From an uncultured Clostridia bacterium (GTDB lineage: Bacteria; Bacillota; Clostridia; Oscillospirales; Ruminococcaceae), in the NCBI GenBank assembly GCA_944382875.1, contig CALWNQ010000012.1, positions 1 through 64,000 on the forward strand: a stretch of 64,000 bases of DNA, in the 5' to 3' direction. Both the position numbers and the translations under genes were made by a program. Every line of letters begins with the position of its first letter. The stretch's first letter is position 1. The notes under the pieces are model-generated. The model ran no database searches. It was not told the origin of the DNA and saw only the letters and a list, made by a program, of their open reading frames with translations. Positions 1 through 7,505 of the stretch are shown piece after piece.

Positions 1-29
1 TGCAAAGAGCCCTGACAGGAGCAGCCATA

Positions 30-68
30 AAGATAATCCGCATTAAATATGCGGATTATCTTTTTTTG
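30..68 (+). terminator. Rho-independent terminator of an upstream gene
   Basis: A perfect stem (AAGATAATCCGCAT against ATGCGGATTATCTT) closes a five-base loop and runs into a T tract. It probably ends a transcript entering from the left. Only about 30 bases precede it; a TGA at 13-15 could be that gene's stop, but too little sequence is left to say. Confidence 0.85.
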
Positions 69-197
69 TTTCCTTTTATTTTGTTCCAGTTTGATGACAT
101 TGTCTTTCGTCGGATGCATGCTTGGCTTATCGGAAAGACGGCAGCAGTGAAATATCAGAATATTTTTATTTTAACTTCAAAAAACGGGAAATTTTTC

Positions 198-226
198 TTG
201 TCAGTATCAAGAATTTTAGCTATAAT
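198..226 (+). promoter_or_regulatory. Sigma-A promoter for the SGNH hydrolase gene
   Basis: TTGTCA (198-203) and TATAAT (221-226) are separated by 17 bases. They sit 25 bases before the ATG at 252, which argues for that start and against an upstream in-frame ATG at 66 that would lie before the promoter. Confidence 0.7.
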
Positions 227-251
227 AAATGATAAGAAAGGGGCGTGCTAT

Positions 252-908
252 ATGAAAGAAGAAATAAAAGTAATAGCCCTTGGCGACAGTGTTACATGGG
301 GTTCTTCTGCAACTGAACCCAAGAATTGTTGGGCAAATTGTGTGGTTTCAATGATGAATAAGATTTGTAAAAGAAAGTTTGATTTGGTCAACAAGGGAAT
401 AAGCGCTAATATTCTGTCTATAGAAACGCCAGCCTATCCATATGCTTCAAAACCGGTTGGTCTAGAACGAATCCAGGAAGATGTAATTGCACAGAAACCC
501 GATATTCTCATTGTTGGATATGGATTAAACGATTCACGTGGCGGTACGGACCCGCGGATATTCCGAAGGGACTACCAAAAAATGATTGATGAAATCCGAA
601 AAGAATGTAATCCGATGATTGTGGTGCTGAATCTTTATTATATGCATAAGGAGTTTTACCACAACTGTGAAAATTGGGATTACAGCGATTACGATATGAC
701 GGAAGAGTATAACCTGATTATTAAGCAGCTTGCGGAAAAAAATAATCTGATATATGCCGATGTTTATGCAGCGCAAAATGGGTTGGATCAAGCGGTCTGT
801 GACGATCATTGTCATCCCAATGATTTGGGACATTTGTTAATTGCAAACCGCATATTTGAAGCGATTGTCCGTTCTTCTGATTTTTGGAAATTAATAGAAG
901 GAAAATAA
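252..908 (+). CDS. SGNH/GDSL-family hydrolase (esterase)
   Basis: A 218-residue protein of the SGNH hydrolase fold. Block I is visible near the N-terminus as ALGDSVTWGSS (catalytic Ser in GDS), block III as GYGLNDSRGG, and block V near the C-terminus as DDHCHPNDLGH, holding the Asp/His pair. There is no signal peptide, so it should be cytoplasmic. SGNH enzymes remove acetyl or other acyl groups. The next gene, a rhamnosidase-like protein, starts 35 bases after the stop, suggesting a shared role in degrading acetylated plant glycans; that is inference. The start is placed at 252 because of AAAGGGG upstream and a promoter just before; an in-frame extension to 66 exists but has no support. Confidence 0.85.
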   Translation: MKEEIKVIALGDSVTWGSSATEPKNCWANCVVSMMNKICKRKFDLVNKGISANILSIETPAYPYASKPVGLERIQEDVIAQKPDILIVGYGLNDSRGGTDPRIFRRDYQKMIDEIRKECNPMIVVLNLYYMHKEFYHNCENWDYSDYDMTEEYNLIIKQLAEKNNLIYADVYAAQNGLDQAVCDDHCHPNDLGHLLIANRIFEAIVRSSDFWKLIEGK

Positions 909-943
909 TATCCTGCAAGAAAAAGTGGAAAGGAAGAGGTCCA

Positions 944-3067
944 ATGGAGCAGCAGGCAAAATGGATTTGGCTGGATCCAAAAAAGTATCCAGAATTACAG
1001 CAATGTCCGATATCTTGTGTCAATGGAGCGCAACGAAAATTCTATTGCATGGCGGAATTCCGAAAAGAATACAATTTTTCCTGTGATATTGTAAAAGCAG
1101 ATATTCGAATCAGTGCGGATACGACATTCCGCTTGATCTGTAACGGCGAGTTTGTTGGGATCGGGCCGGTTGGAGCCGGCGGGGATTTTGGATCGGATAA
1201 ACCGATGCCTTGGCATTATGCCAATCAATACTGTGTGGAATTCAGTGGAAACCACTTGGAATTTTTTGTCCAGGTCCAACTTTCACCGGTTGTTTTATGC
1301 GAATGGTCGCAGGGGCACGGCGGATTGTATCTCGAGGCGGAAATCCTGTTGGAAAACGGGAACAAATGTCATGTGATAACGGATGAAAGCTGGATGGCTC
1401 GCAAAAATGGAGCTTTTTGCAATCCCTACCAATATGACGCAAGGGTTTGTCCGGACGAGTGGACTCCGGCAGTTTTGACCGAGCCGATCTGGGCACTGCG
1501 GGACGCGCCAATCCCCATGCTTTCCTTTCAGACAGTATATCCGTTGGAAGCCCGGGAATATGTGGTGGCTGCGGGCGATACACGGGAAATTTCGATGGAA
1601 TTTGACCGTATTTATGCGGCTTATCTTTTGTTGGAACAGGAATCGGCGGGGCTTTGCCGGTTTGAAGTCCATTTCCGGGAAACAGCCGGAGAGGATAGCG
1701 CTCCAGAGAAAATTGTTCTGAATGGCAATAGCCTGTATCGTGGCTTTCAGATGCACAGTGTGGGGGCTTTGGACATCCGGGTAGAAAATCTGAATGATTT
1801 CCCGGTTTCTATCCGTCCAGCGCTGGCATTCAGCTGCTATCCGGTGGAGCAGCAGGGGAGATTCCGCTGTTCGGATCCTGCGTTAAATCAGATTTGGGAA
1901 GTTTGCAAATGGGCGCTCCAAATTTGCCGCCAGACCATCCATCTGGACAGTCCGCGCCATCAGGAGCCGCTGGCCTGTACTGGAGATTATTACATCGAAA
2001 GCCTGATGACCGTTTTTACTTTTGGAGACATGCGGCTTGCAAAGCTTGACATTATCCGGACCGCTGACCGTCTGGTTTCGATGGATGGTTGGATGTTCCA
2101 TACGACCTACAGCCTGATCTGGGTGCAGATGCTTTGGGATGTGTACCGGTTTACTGGAGATCAGGAGCTGCTGACTACCTGTATACCGGCGCTGCGCTGC
2201 TTGATGAAGCGGTTCCACAGCTATACCGATCCCGCCGGAATCATTGTAAATGCTCCCAACTATATGTTTGTCGACTGGATGGTTGTGGACGGATATTCGA
2301 TGCACCATCCTCCGATGGCATTGGGGCAGACCTGTATGAACGCATTTTATTATGGCGCTTTGCGGACGGCGGAAAAAGTGCTCCAGGAAGTCGGCGGTGA
2401 GGAGAATCTTGCCTTTGCCAAAACGATTTCCATGCGTGCAGATCGTGTAAAAGAAAATTTTGCTTCCTATTTTTATGATGAAAAAGAAGGCCTTTTCTTT
2501 GATGGTCAGAATACGCCGCAGCCGGAGCTTCCTCCCTGGCGCCCTGCCAATATCAGCGGGCGTTATTTCTCTCGGCATAGCAACGCGCTGGCGGTGCTTT
2601 ATGGGCTTTGCAGTCCGGAACAGTCAAGGCGGATTCTGGACACCATTTTTACACGTGAAGATTTATTGGATGTACAGCCGTATTTTATGCATTTTGTGTT
2701 GGAAGCGGTTTGGAAAGCGGGATTATTCTCCCGATATGGCTTGGAGCTGATCCGGCGCTGGATTCCGATGGTGGAAGCCTGCAGCAAAGGGTTGCAGGAA
2801 GGCTGGTACAAACCGGAAGAGGGATATTCGTTTGATTACAGTCATGCCTGGGGCGGTACACCTGCTTATCAACTTCCTGCGCATCTTCTTGGTTTGGAGA
2901 TACTGGAACCCGGCTGGAAACACATTCGTCTTGTTCCGCGGCTTTTTGGCTTGGAGTGGGCGGAAATCTCAGTTCCCACACCATTTGGTATGTTATACTG
3001 CCGGCTGGAAAAGGACAAAGATCCTGTTTTGTCTATTCCGTCGGAAATCAAAGCGGAAATTCTTTGA
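944..3067 (+). CDS. Alpha-L-rhamnosidase-like glycoside hydrolase (GH78 type)
   Basis: A 707-residue protein. The N-terminal WIWLDPKKYPE and the following beta-rich region match the N-terminal domains of bacterial alpha-L-rhamnosidases. The central six-hairpin catalytic domain contains LDSPRHQEPLACTGDYYIE, the counterpart of the family's RREQ-GW-GD acidic motif, and a C-terminal beta domain ends with RLVPRLFGLEWAEISVP. It has no signal peptide, so it probably acts on oligosaccharides already imported. The start at 944 follows GGAAGAGG; an in-frame ATG at 884 overlaps the SGNH gene and has no ribosome site. It forms a likely two-gene operon with the esterase. Sugar specificity cannot be read from the sequence. 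Confidence 0.85.
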   Translation: MEQQAKWIWLDPKKYPELQQCPISCVNGAQRKFYCMAEFRKEYNFSCDIVKADIRISADTTFRLICNGEFVGIGPVGAGGDFGSDKPMPWHYANQYCVEFSGNHLEFFVQVQLSPVVLCEWSQGHGGLYLEAEILLENGNKCHVITDESWMARKNGAFCNPYQYDARVCPDEWTPAVLTEPIWALRDAPIPMLSFQTVYPLEAREYVVAAGDTREISMEFDRIYAAYLLLEQESAGLCRFEVHFRETAGEDSAPEKIVLNGNSLYRGFQMHSVGALDIRVENLNDFPVSIRPALAFSCYPVEQQGRFRCSDPALNQIWEVCKWALQICRQTIHLDSPRHQEPLACTGDYYIESLMTVFTFGDMRLAKLDIIRTADRLVSMDGWMFHTTYSLIWVQMLWDVYRFTGDQELLTTCIPALRCLMKRFHSYTDPAGIIVNAPNYMFVDWMVVDGYSMHHPPMALGQTCMNAFYYGALRTAEKVLQEVGGEENLAFAKTISMRADRVKENFASYFYDEKEGLFFDGQNTPQPELPPWRPANISGRYFSRHSNALAVLYGLCSPEQSRRILDTIFTREDLLDVQPYFMHFVLEAVWKAGLFSRYGLELIRRWIPMVEACSKGLQEGWYKPEEGYSFDYSHAWGGTPAYQLPAHLLGLEILEPGWKHIRLVPRLFGLEWAEISVPTPFGMLYCRLEKDKDPVLSIPSEIKAEIL

Positions 3068-3108
3068 CTGGATTTTGGAGGATTCTTCGGAAGTTTACAG
3101 AATATCTC

Positions 3109-3137
3109 TTGCAAACTGCTGCAGAATAGCGTATGAT
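3109..3137 (+). promoter_or_regulatory. Sigma-A promoter for the small zinc-ribbon membrane protein
   Basis: TTGCAA (3109-3114), 17 bases, TATGAT (3132-3137), 38 bases before the ATG at 3176. Confidence 0.6.
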
Positions 3138-3175
3138 GGCAACAGGATTGACTGGCGGAAAGGAGCGATTGCCGG

Positions 3176-3517
3176 ATGAAATGCGGATATTGCGGAAAAC
3201 AAATAAAAGGCACCGCGGAGTATTGCAGTGCCTATTGCAGGGAGAAAGGGGAAGCGGGCAAAAATTTTGCCCGGAAAACCCGGCTCCCGTTTTGGATTGT
3301 ACAAATCATAGCGATTGTGGCGATCGCAGTGGGAATCATGCTGATTGCCGTTCAAAAGCATGACCAGGGCGCGATGTTTGTAAGCGCCGGCCTGGCGCTT
3401 TCTGGCGTTGGGCTGTTGGCTTTCCCCCGTGCGGGAAAAGGCCGCGGAACGCTGAGCCAGGTCTGCGGCAGCCTTTTCTTTGCGCTGGCGGTTGTAATTT
3501 TCCTTCTTTGGCGTTAA
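3176..3517 (+). CDS. Small protein with N-terminal zinc-ribbon-like cysteines and three membrane segments
   Basis: A 113-residue protein. The first 21 residues carry CGYC and CSAYC (Cys 3, 6, 17, 21), a likely zinc knuckle of the kind found on small clostridial membrane proteins. Hydrophobic segments follow at about 38-59, 65-82 and 94-112, so the cysteine head probably faces the cytoplasm. The start follows GAAAGGAG. Its stop overlaps tail to tail, by four bases (TTAA), with the stop of the gene on the other strand. No function is recognised. Confidence 0.65.
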   Translation: MKCGYCGKQIKGTAEYCSAYCREKGEAGKNFARKTRLPFWIVQIIAIVAIAVGIMLIAVQKHDQGAMFVSAGLALSGVGLLAFPRAGKGRGTLSQVCGSLFFALAVVIFLLWR

Positions 3518-4266
3518 TCGGAGGGGTTCTCCTCTTTGTCATCTTTTTTCGCAAACAGATCGTCGAGTACCCGCGGCGTGTATTCCCGGGTTCGCAGTCC
3601 GCTGAACTGCCGGGATAGGTTGCCGTTTAGAATGTTGTGAGGTTCCGCTTTGAGAAAAATGGAGATGCACATCAGCTCGTCCTTGATTTGACGGCGGCGG
3701 ATGAGGCAGTCGCGGAGACGGCGGTAGATGCGGTAGCCTTTGACGGCGTTTAAAGAGGTGAATTCGATATAATGCTCCAGGTCGCAGAGTTCTGCGCTGA
3801 CCTGGCGGAGTTGTTCCGCCAGGTCTTTTTTTCGCTTGACCAGCAGCTCATACTGGATGCGGAGCGAGTCCGCCTTTTCAATCCATTGGGCAACTGTTTC
3901 GCCGCCAGTTTCCCGGGGAGTGTGTGGCGCTTTGGCAGGTACGACTTTGGCTGGTTTTTCTTCTGCTTTGGGCTGCGCTTTTTTGCGGCCGCGCGTCTTT
4001 TTTATCGGAGCAGGTTCGGCCGGCTGCGGGACTTCTTCCTGCGGAATTTCTTCCACAGCGGGCTTTTCGGGCTGCTCAGAAAAAGCCGAAAGTTTCCAAT
4101 GTGTCCGTTCTTTGGGCTTAATCATATTTTGCAGGATGTTGTTAGCCTTGATTTCGGTGAGAATGGTGGCGGCGGTGGGATCCTCCACACAGATCCAGTG
4201 GTTGCCGTCGTTGATGGAAAGATACTGTCCATTTTCATGCAGCAGGACAAATCGATTCTGGGGCAT
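3514..4266 (-). CDS. Conserved hypothetical protein with charged coiled-coil middle
   Basis: A 250-residue protein of unknown function. The first 60 residues look like a small folded domain (GQYLSINDGNHWICVEDP). A low-complexity Glu/Pro/Lys-rich linker follows to about residue 120, then a helical, probably coiled-coil region (YELLVKRKKDLAEQLRQVSA) and a basic C-terminal half with RIYRRLRDCLIRRRQIK. No membrane segment or signal. The ATG follows AGGAGGT. The middle region suggests a structural or adaptor role, but nothing identifies it. The gene converges on the zinc-ribbon gene with no terminator between them. Confidence 0.6.
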   Translation of the reverse strand: MPQNRFVLLHENGQYLSINDGNHWICVEDPTAATILTEIKANNILQNMIKPKERTHWKLSAFSEQPEKPAVEEIPQEEVPQPAEPAPIKKTRGRKKAQPKAEEKPAKVVPAKAPHTPRETGGETVAQWIEKADSLRIQYELLVKRKKDLAEQLRQVSAELCDLEHYIEFTSLNAVKGYRIYRRLRDCLIRRRQIKDELMCISIFLKAEPHNILNGNLSRQFSGLRTREYTPRVLDDLFAKKDDKEENPSD

Positions 4267-4434
4267 AAAAGACCTCCTATATTAAAAAAATTATATTCCA
4301 TTTCTATTGTAACACAAAAATCCGTTGTCGTACAGGATGCCTAAAAAAAATGAGGCAAATGCCTGTCAAAATTGCCAAGCATTGGTCGAAAAAATCGTCG
4401 ATCGTACAAAATGTAAATGATATACAAAAAAATG

Positions 4435-4463
4435 TTGCGAAACTAAAAATACTATAGTATAGT
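4435..4463 (+). promoter_or_regulatory. Promoter for the NhaC-type antiporter
   Basis: TTGCGA (4435-4440), 17 bases, TATAGT (4458-4463), with a second overlapping TATAGT at 4453. It lies 35 bases before the ATG. Confidence 0.55.
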
Positions 4464-4498
4464 AAAGGGGAGAAGTAAAAAGATAGGAGATTTTGCGT

Positions 4499-6040
4499 AT
4501 GGAATTGGTAGAAGTTGGCTGGCTATCCATTATCCCACCCATTTTGGCAATCTTGCTCGCGCTCATTACCAAAGAGGTGATTTCCTCCCTAATGGTGGGA
4601 ATTTTTTCGGGAACCTTTATTTATGCGCTGTACACAGCGGGCGGGCCGCTGGATACAGTAGTGAAAACGGTGGACCACACATTTTCGCTGATGGCGACCA
4701 AAATGGCAGAAAATATCAACATTATTCTGTTTTTGTGTCTGCTGGGGGCATTGGTTGCGGTAATCAGCAAAACCGGCGCTTCGGCGGCGTATGGCCGGTG
4801 GGCCAGCCGTAAGCTCAAAGGCAAGCGTTCCGCCCAGCTTGCAACGGCGGCGCTTGGCGTAATTATTTTTATTGACGACTACTTTAACTGCCTGACAGTC
4901 GGAACGGTTATGAAGCCGGTTACCGATAAATACCACATTTCCCGGGCAAAGCTCGCCTACATCATTGATGCGACGGCAGCCCCAGTCTGCATCATCGCTC
5001 CGATTTCCAGCTGGGCGGCAGCAGTTGGCTCCAATTTGCAGGATGCCGGTGGTTTTGACAGCGCCATGAGCGCATTTATCAGCTCGATTCCGTATAATCT
5101 TTATGCACTGCTTTCAATCGCGCTTGTGATTTTCCTGTGCCTGGGCAAATTTGACTTTGGCCCGATGCGTGCAGTGGAAGAAAAGGCGGAAAAAACCGGC
5201 GACTTGGGTGCGGTGGATACTGAGAACCAGGAAGAGCTGCCGGAAACCAAAGGGCGGGTGCTCGACCTGATTATCCCGGTTTTGGCGCTGATTGTCTTTT
5301 CGGTGTTGGCAATGCTCTATACTGGTGGGCTCTTTTCGGGCGAAACATCCAACCTCGCGGATGCGTTTGGCAACTGCGATTCTTCTGCTTCACTGGTGTT
5401 AGGTGGTTTCGGCGGCCTGATTGTGGCCTTTCTCCTCTATATGCCCCGCCGCGTCATCGGCTTCCGCGCCTTTATGGACTGCATTGGGGAAGGCGTCAAG
5501 GCGATGGTACCGGCTTGCATTATCCTGACTCTAGCCTGGACCATCAGCGGAGTTTGCCGCGACATGCTGGGCACCGGCGTTTTCGTTGGTGAGCTGGTGG
5601 AACACCTCAATATTTCGCTCTATTTTGTACCGGCCATTGTCTTTGTAGTAGCGGCGATCCTGTCTTTCTCCACCGGAACAGCCTGGGGTACATTCGGCAT
5701 CCTGATCCCGATTGTTATGGTGGTAATGGAACCGATGAACAGCGTACAGGTTCTCACCGTGGCACTGGCGGCAACACTGGCGGGTTCGGTATTCGGCGAC
5801 CACTGTTCCCCCATTTCGGATACCACTATCCTTTCTTCGACCGGAGCGGGCTGCAACCACATGCAGCACGTTTCTACCCAGATGCTGTATGCACTGGCAG
5901 TTGCTGTTGCAAGCTTCTTCGGCTATCTTGTCGCCGGTTTTACCAAAGGCAATATCTTTGCCACATTGGGCACCGGTGTTGTGGTACTGGTTGCAATAAT
6001 CGCAGTCAGCCGTCTGATCGGAGAAAAACAGAAAGCGTAA
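4499..6040 (+). CDS. Na+/H+ antiporter, NhaC family
   Basis: A 513-residue polytopic membrane protein with 11-12 hydrophobic segments. Matches to the NhaC family include the conserved IDDYFNCLTVGTVMKPV block in the first half, APVCIIAPISSWAAA after it, and FSTGTAWGTFGILIPI and GDHCSPISDTT in the second half. It should exchange Na+ (or a metabolite such as malate or lactate in some relatives) for protons. A charged cytoplasmic loop lies around residues 220-255. The ATG at 4499 follows AGGAGA; a TTG two codons upstream is possible. It is monocistronic: its own promoter lies before and a strong terminator after. Confidence 0.9.
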   Translation: MELVEVGWLSIIPPILAILLALITKEVISSLMVGIFSGTFIYALYTAGGPLDTVVKTVDHTFSLMATKMAENINIILFLCLLGALVAVISKTGASAAYGRWASRKLKGKRSAQLATAALGVIIFIDDYFNCLTVGTVMKPVTDKYHISRAKLAYIIDATAAPVCIIAPISSWAAAVGSNLQDAGGFDSAMSAFISSIPYNLYALLSIALVIFLCLGKFDFGPMRAVEEKAEKTGDLGAVDTENQEELPETKGRVLDLIIPVLALIVFSVLAMLYTGGLFSGETSNLADAFGNCDSSASLVLGGFGGLIVAFLLYMPRRVIGFRAFMDCIGEGVKAMVPACIILTLAWTISGVCRDMLGTGVFVGELVEHLNISLYFVPAIVFVVAAILSFSTGTAWGTFGILIPIVMVVMEPMNSVQVLTVALAATLAGSVFGDHCSPISDTTILSSTGAGCNHMQHVSTQMLYALAVAVASFFGYLVAGFTKGNIFATLGTGVVVLVAIIAVSRLIGEKQKA

Positions 6041-6044
6041 AATC

Positions 6045-6073
6045 AAAAGCCGGAGCGTTTGCTCCGGCTTTTT
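6045..6073. terminator. Bidirectional Rho-independent terminator
   Basis: AAAAGCCGGAGC pairs with GCTCCGGCTTTT around a short loop, with T runs on both sides. It can end both the antiporter transcript and the converging lipoprotein transcript, whose stop is at 6078. Confidence 0.9.
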
Positions 6074-6077
6074 GCGG

Positions 6078-6806
6078 TTATTCAATGATGGGAAGATAGT
6101 TTCCGTCGGGTGAAAAGCCATCGGGCAGCGTCCCTTCGGTTTCAATGGTGACAACGCCGTCTTTTTGGGTAAAGGTGACGGTCAGTCGGTCGGTCGAAGT
6201 GGACTGAGCGGTGCCATCCTCCGAAATGACGCGGGCAATCTGCTGTTCCAGTCCGGTTCCGTTTTCATCCAGCAGACTGAATTCAAACGAGTTGGTGTCC
6301 TGCGGCTCGATGGTCAGGGTGATGCCAGAATCGTTTTGATAGCTGCCTTTCCATTCCACCTGCTGACCGGTCTGCTGTTCGTCGGAGTTGGTGCTTTCGG
6401 AGTTTTCCGAATTTTCAGCCGCTTTGCAGATGGGGTCGTCTTCTGGCGCATAGGCCGATCCGTCGGGGTAATAGGTAAAGATCTGTTTATTTTCCCGGTC
6501 GACCAGAACAGAGGTTTCCAGTGTTACCATCTCATCGCTGATGAGAAAATGATAGTAGCTGCGGCCGTTCCATTCCCGGTTTTCGTCGTTCACCGAAAGG
6601 GTATAGGTGTTTGCAAAGTCGAGCGGCAGCGTTTCGCGAACCAGCTCTTCGGCCTGTTCAACCGTAAAATCTTCTTCCAGAACAATCGAAGATTCCGGTT
6701 CGGAGGAAATGCTGCTTTCGTTGTTGTTTCCGTTGGTACAGGAAACCAGCGCGGCTGCTGTTAAGGCGGCAAGCAGAACGGCGAGGCCGGCAGTGTGTTT
6801 CATCAT
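6078..6806 (-). CDS. Putative lipoprotein, unknown function
   Basis: A 242-residue secreted lipoprotein. The N-terminus has a Lys, a hydrophobic run and a lipobox LVSC, giving lipidation at Cys23. A Ser/Asn/Glu-rich linker follows. Residues 50-125 resemble a small alpha-beta domain (EQAEELVRETLPLDFANTY). After a second Ser/Glu/Thr linker near 135-145, a beta-rich region from about 148 (VEWKGSYQNDSGITLTIEP) looks lipocalin-like. It starts 12 bases after the stop of the GNAT gene, with AAAGGAGA between, so the two are one operon. Confidence 0.7.
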   Translation of the reverse strand: MMKHTAGLAVLLAALTAAALVSCTNGNNNESSISSEPESSIVLEEDFTVEQAEELVRETLPLDFANTYTLSVNDENREWNGRSYYHFLISDEMVTLETSVLVDRENKQIFTYYPDGSAYAPEDDPICKAAENSENSESTNSDEQQTGQQVEWKGSYQNDSGITLTIEPQDTNSFEFSLLDENGTGLEQQIARVISEDGTAQSTSTDRLTVTFTQKDGVVTIETEGTLPDGFSPDGNYLPIIE

Positions 6807-6818
6807 AAAATTCTCCTT

Positions 6819-7319
6819 TCACTGTGCAAGCGGCAGTTCCATGATATAATCATCCATAAAAAATCCGCCGCCGATATCGGTTTTGACAGCGTCGATCTGC
6901 CGGAAGCCCAAATGACGGTATACGGCAATCGAACCATTATTTTCTTTGTTTACGGTAAGATAAATAGAATGGAGCCCAGCTGCTTCTTTTTCAAGGGCGT
7001 TTAATACTTGGCGGGCGATTCCTTTGCCGCGGCAGTCTCGCCGCAGATAGAGCTTGCTTAAAAAAAGGCGGTCCGGCTCTTTGACAAACCCACAGTAGCC
7101 GCAGGGGGTTTCCCCGTCTAAAATCAGCCAGTAGGTGTAACCCCCGCTTTCCAGCTGTGCAGAAACAGCCGGGGCGCTCTGGAATTTATCGAGCATGTAG
7201 GCAACCTGTGCTTCTCCCAAAAGACCAGAATAATGTTCGCGCCAGATCTCTTCGCCCAGTGCTGCAATATTTTGTATATCCGCCTTTGTTGAGGCGGGTT
7301 TGAGGACAATTTGTTCCAT
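6819..7319 (-). CDS. GNAT-family N-acetyltransferase
   Basis: About 166 residues with the GNAT fold. Motif A, the acetyl-CoA pyrophosphate loop, is visible as LYLRRDCRGKGIARQVL, with the R-x-x-G-x-G/A signature, preceded by the beta-4 strand and followed by YLTVNKENNGSIAVYRHLGF, the usual motif B. The N-terminal region (IAALGEEIWREHYSGLLG) is typical of the YhfO-like subgroup. The substrate is unknown. Two ATGs lie six bases apart; the inner one (7319) is better spaced from the AAGGA ribosome site, the outer one is at 7325. Confidence 0.85.
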   Translation of the reverse strand: MEQIVLKPASTKADIQNIAALGEEIWREHYSGLLGEAQVAYMLDKFQSAPAVSAQLESGGYTYWLILDGETPCGYCGFVKEPDRLFLSKLYLRRDCRGKGIARQVLNALEKEAAGLHSIYLTVNKENNGSIAVYRHLGFRQIDAVKTDIGGGFFMDDYIMELPLAQ

Positions 7320-7351
7320 ATTCATCCATCCTTTTCCGGAATTCCATTTTT

Positions 7352-7380
7352 ATGGTAGCATAGGAATATTTGCTTTTCAA
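7352..7380 (-). promoter_or_regulatory. Promoter for the GNAT-lipoprotein operon
   Basis: On the minus strand TTGAAA (7380-7375), 17 bases ending in TGC, then TACCAT (7357-7352), about 30 bases before the start. Confidence 0.5.
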
Positions 7381-7453
7381 GCATATTTTGTGAATGAGAA
7401 ATTAGTTTTTTTCAGAAGTGCGTCAGGAAAAAGCAGTAAATTCCAAAAGATGG

Positions 7454-7482
7454 TTTACTTTTAATAAATTATCCGCTATTCT
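7454..7482 (+). promoter_or_regulatory. Possible promoter for the DUF4091 gene
   Basis: TTTACT (7454-7459), 17 bases, TATTCT (7477-7482), followed after nine bases by the AAGGGAGG ribosome site. Both boxes are imperfect. Confidence 0.4.
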
Positions 7483-7505
7483 AACAGTTAAGGGAGGCGA
7501 AGCAA

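Noticed and set aside
66..251. N-terminal extension of the first SGNH hydrolase
   Set aside because: A promoter lies inside it and there is no ribosome site; the family starts at the later ATG.
4306..4334. Minus-strand promoter before the hypothetical gene at 3514
   Set aside because: ATTGTA gives a TACAAT -10 on that strand, but there is no -35 at 16-18 bases.
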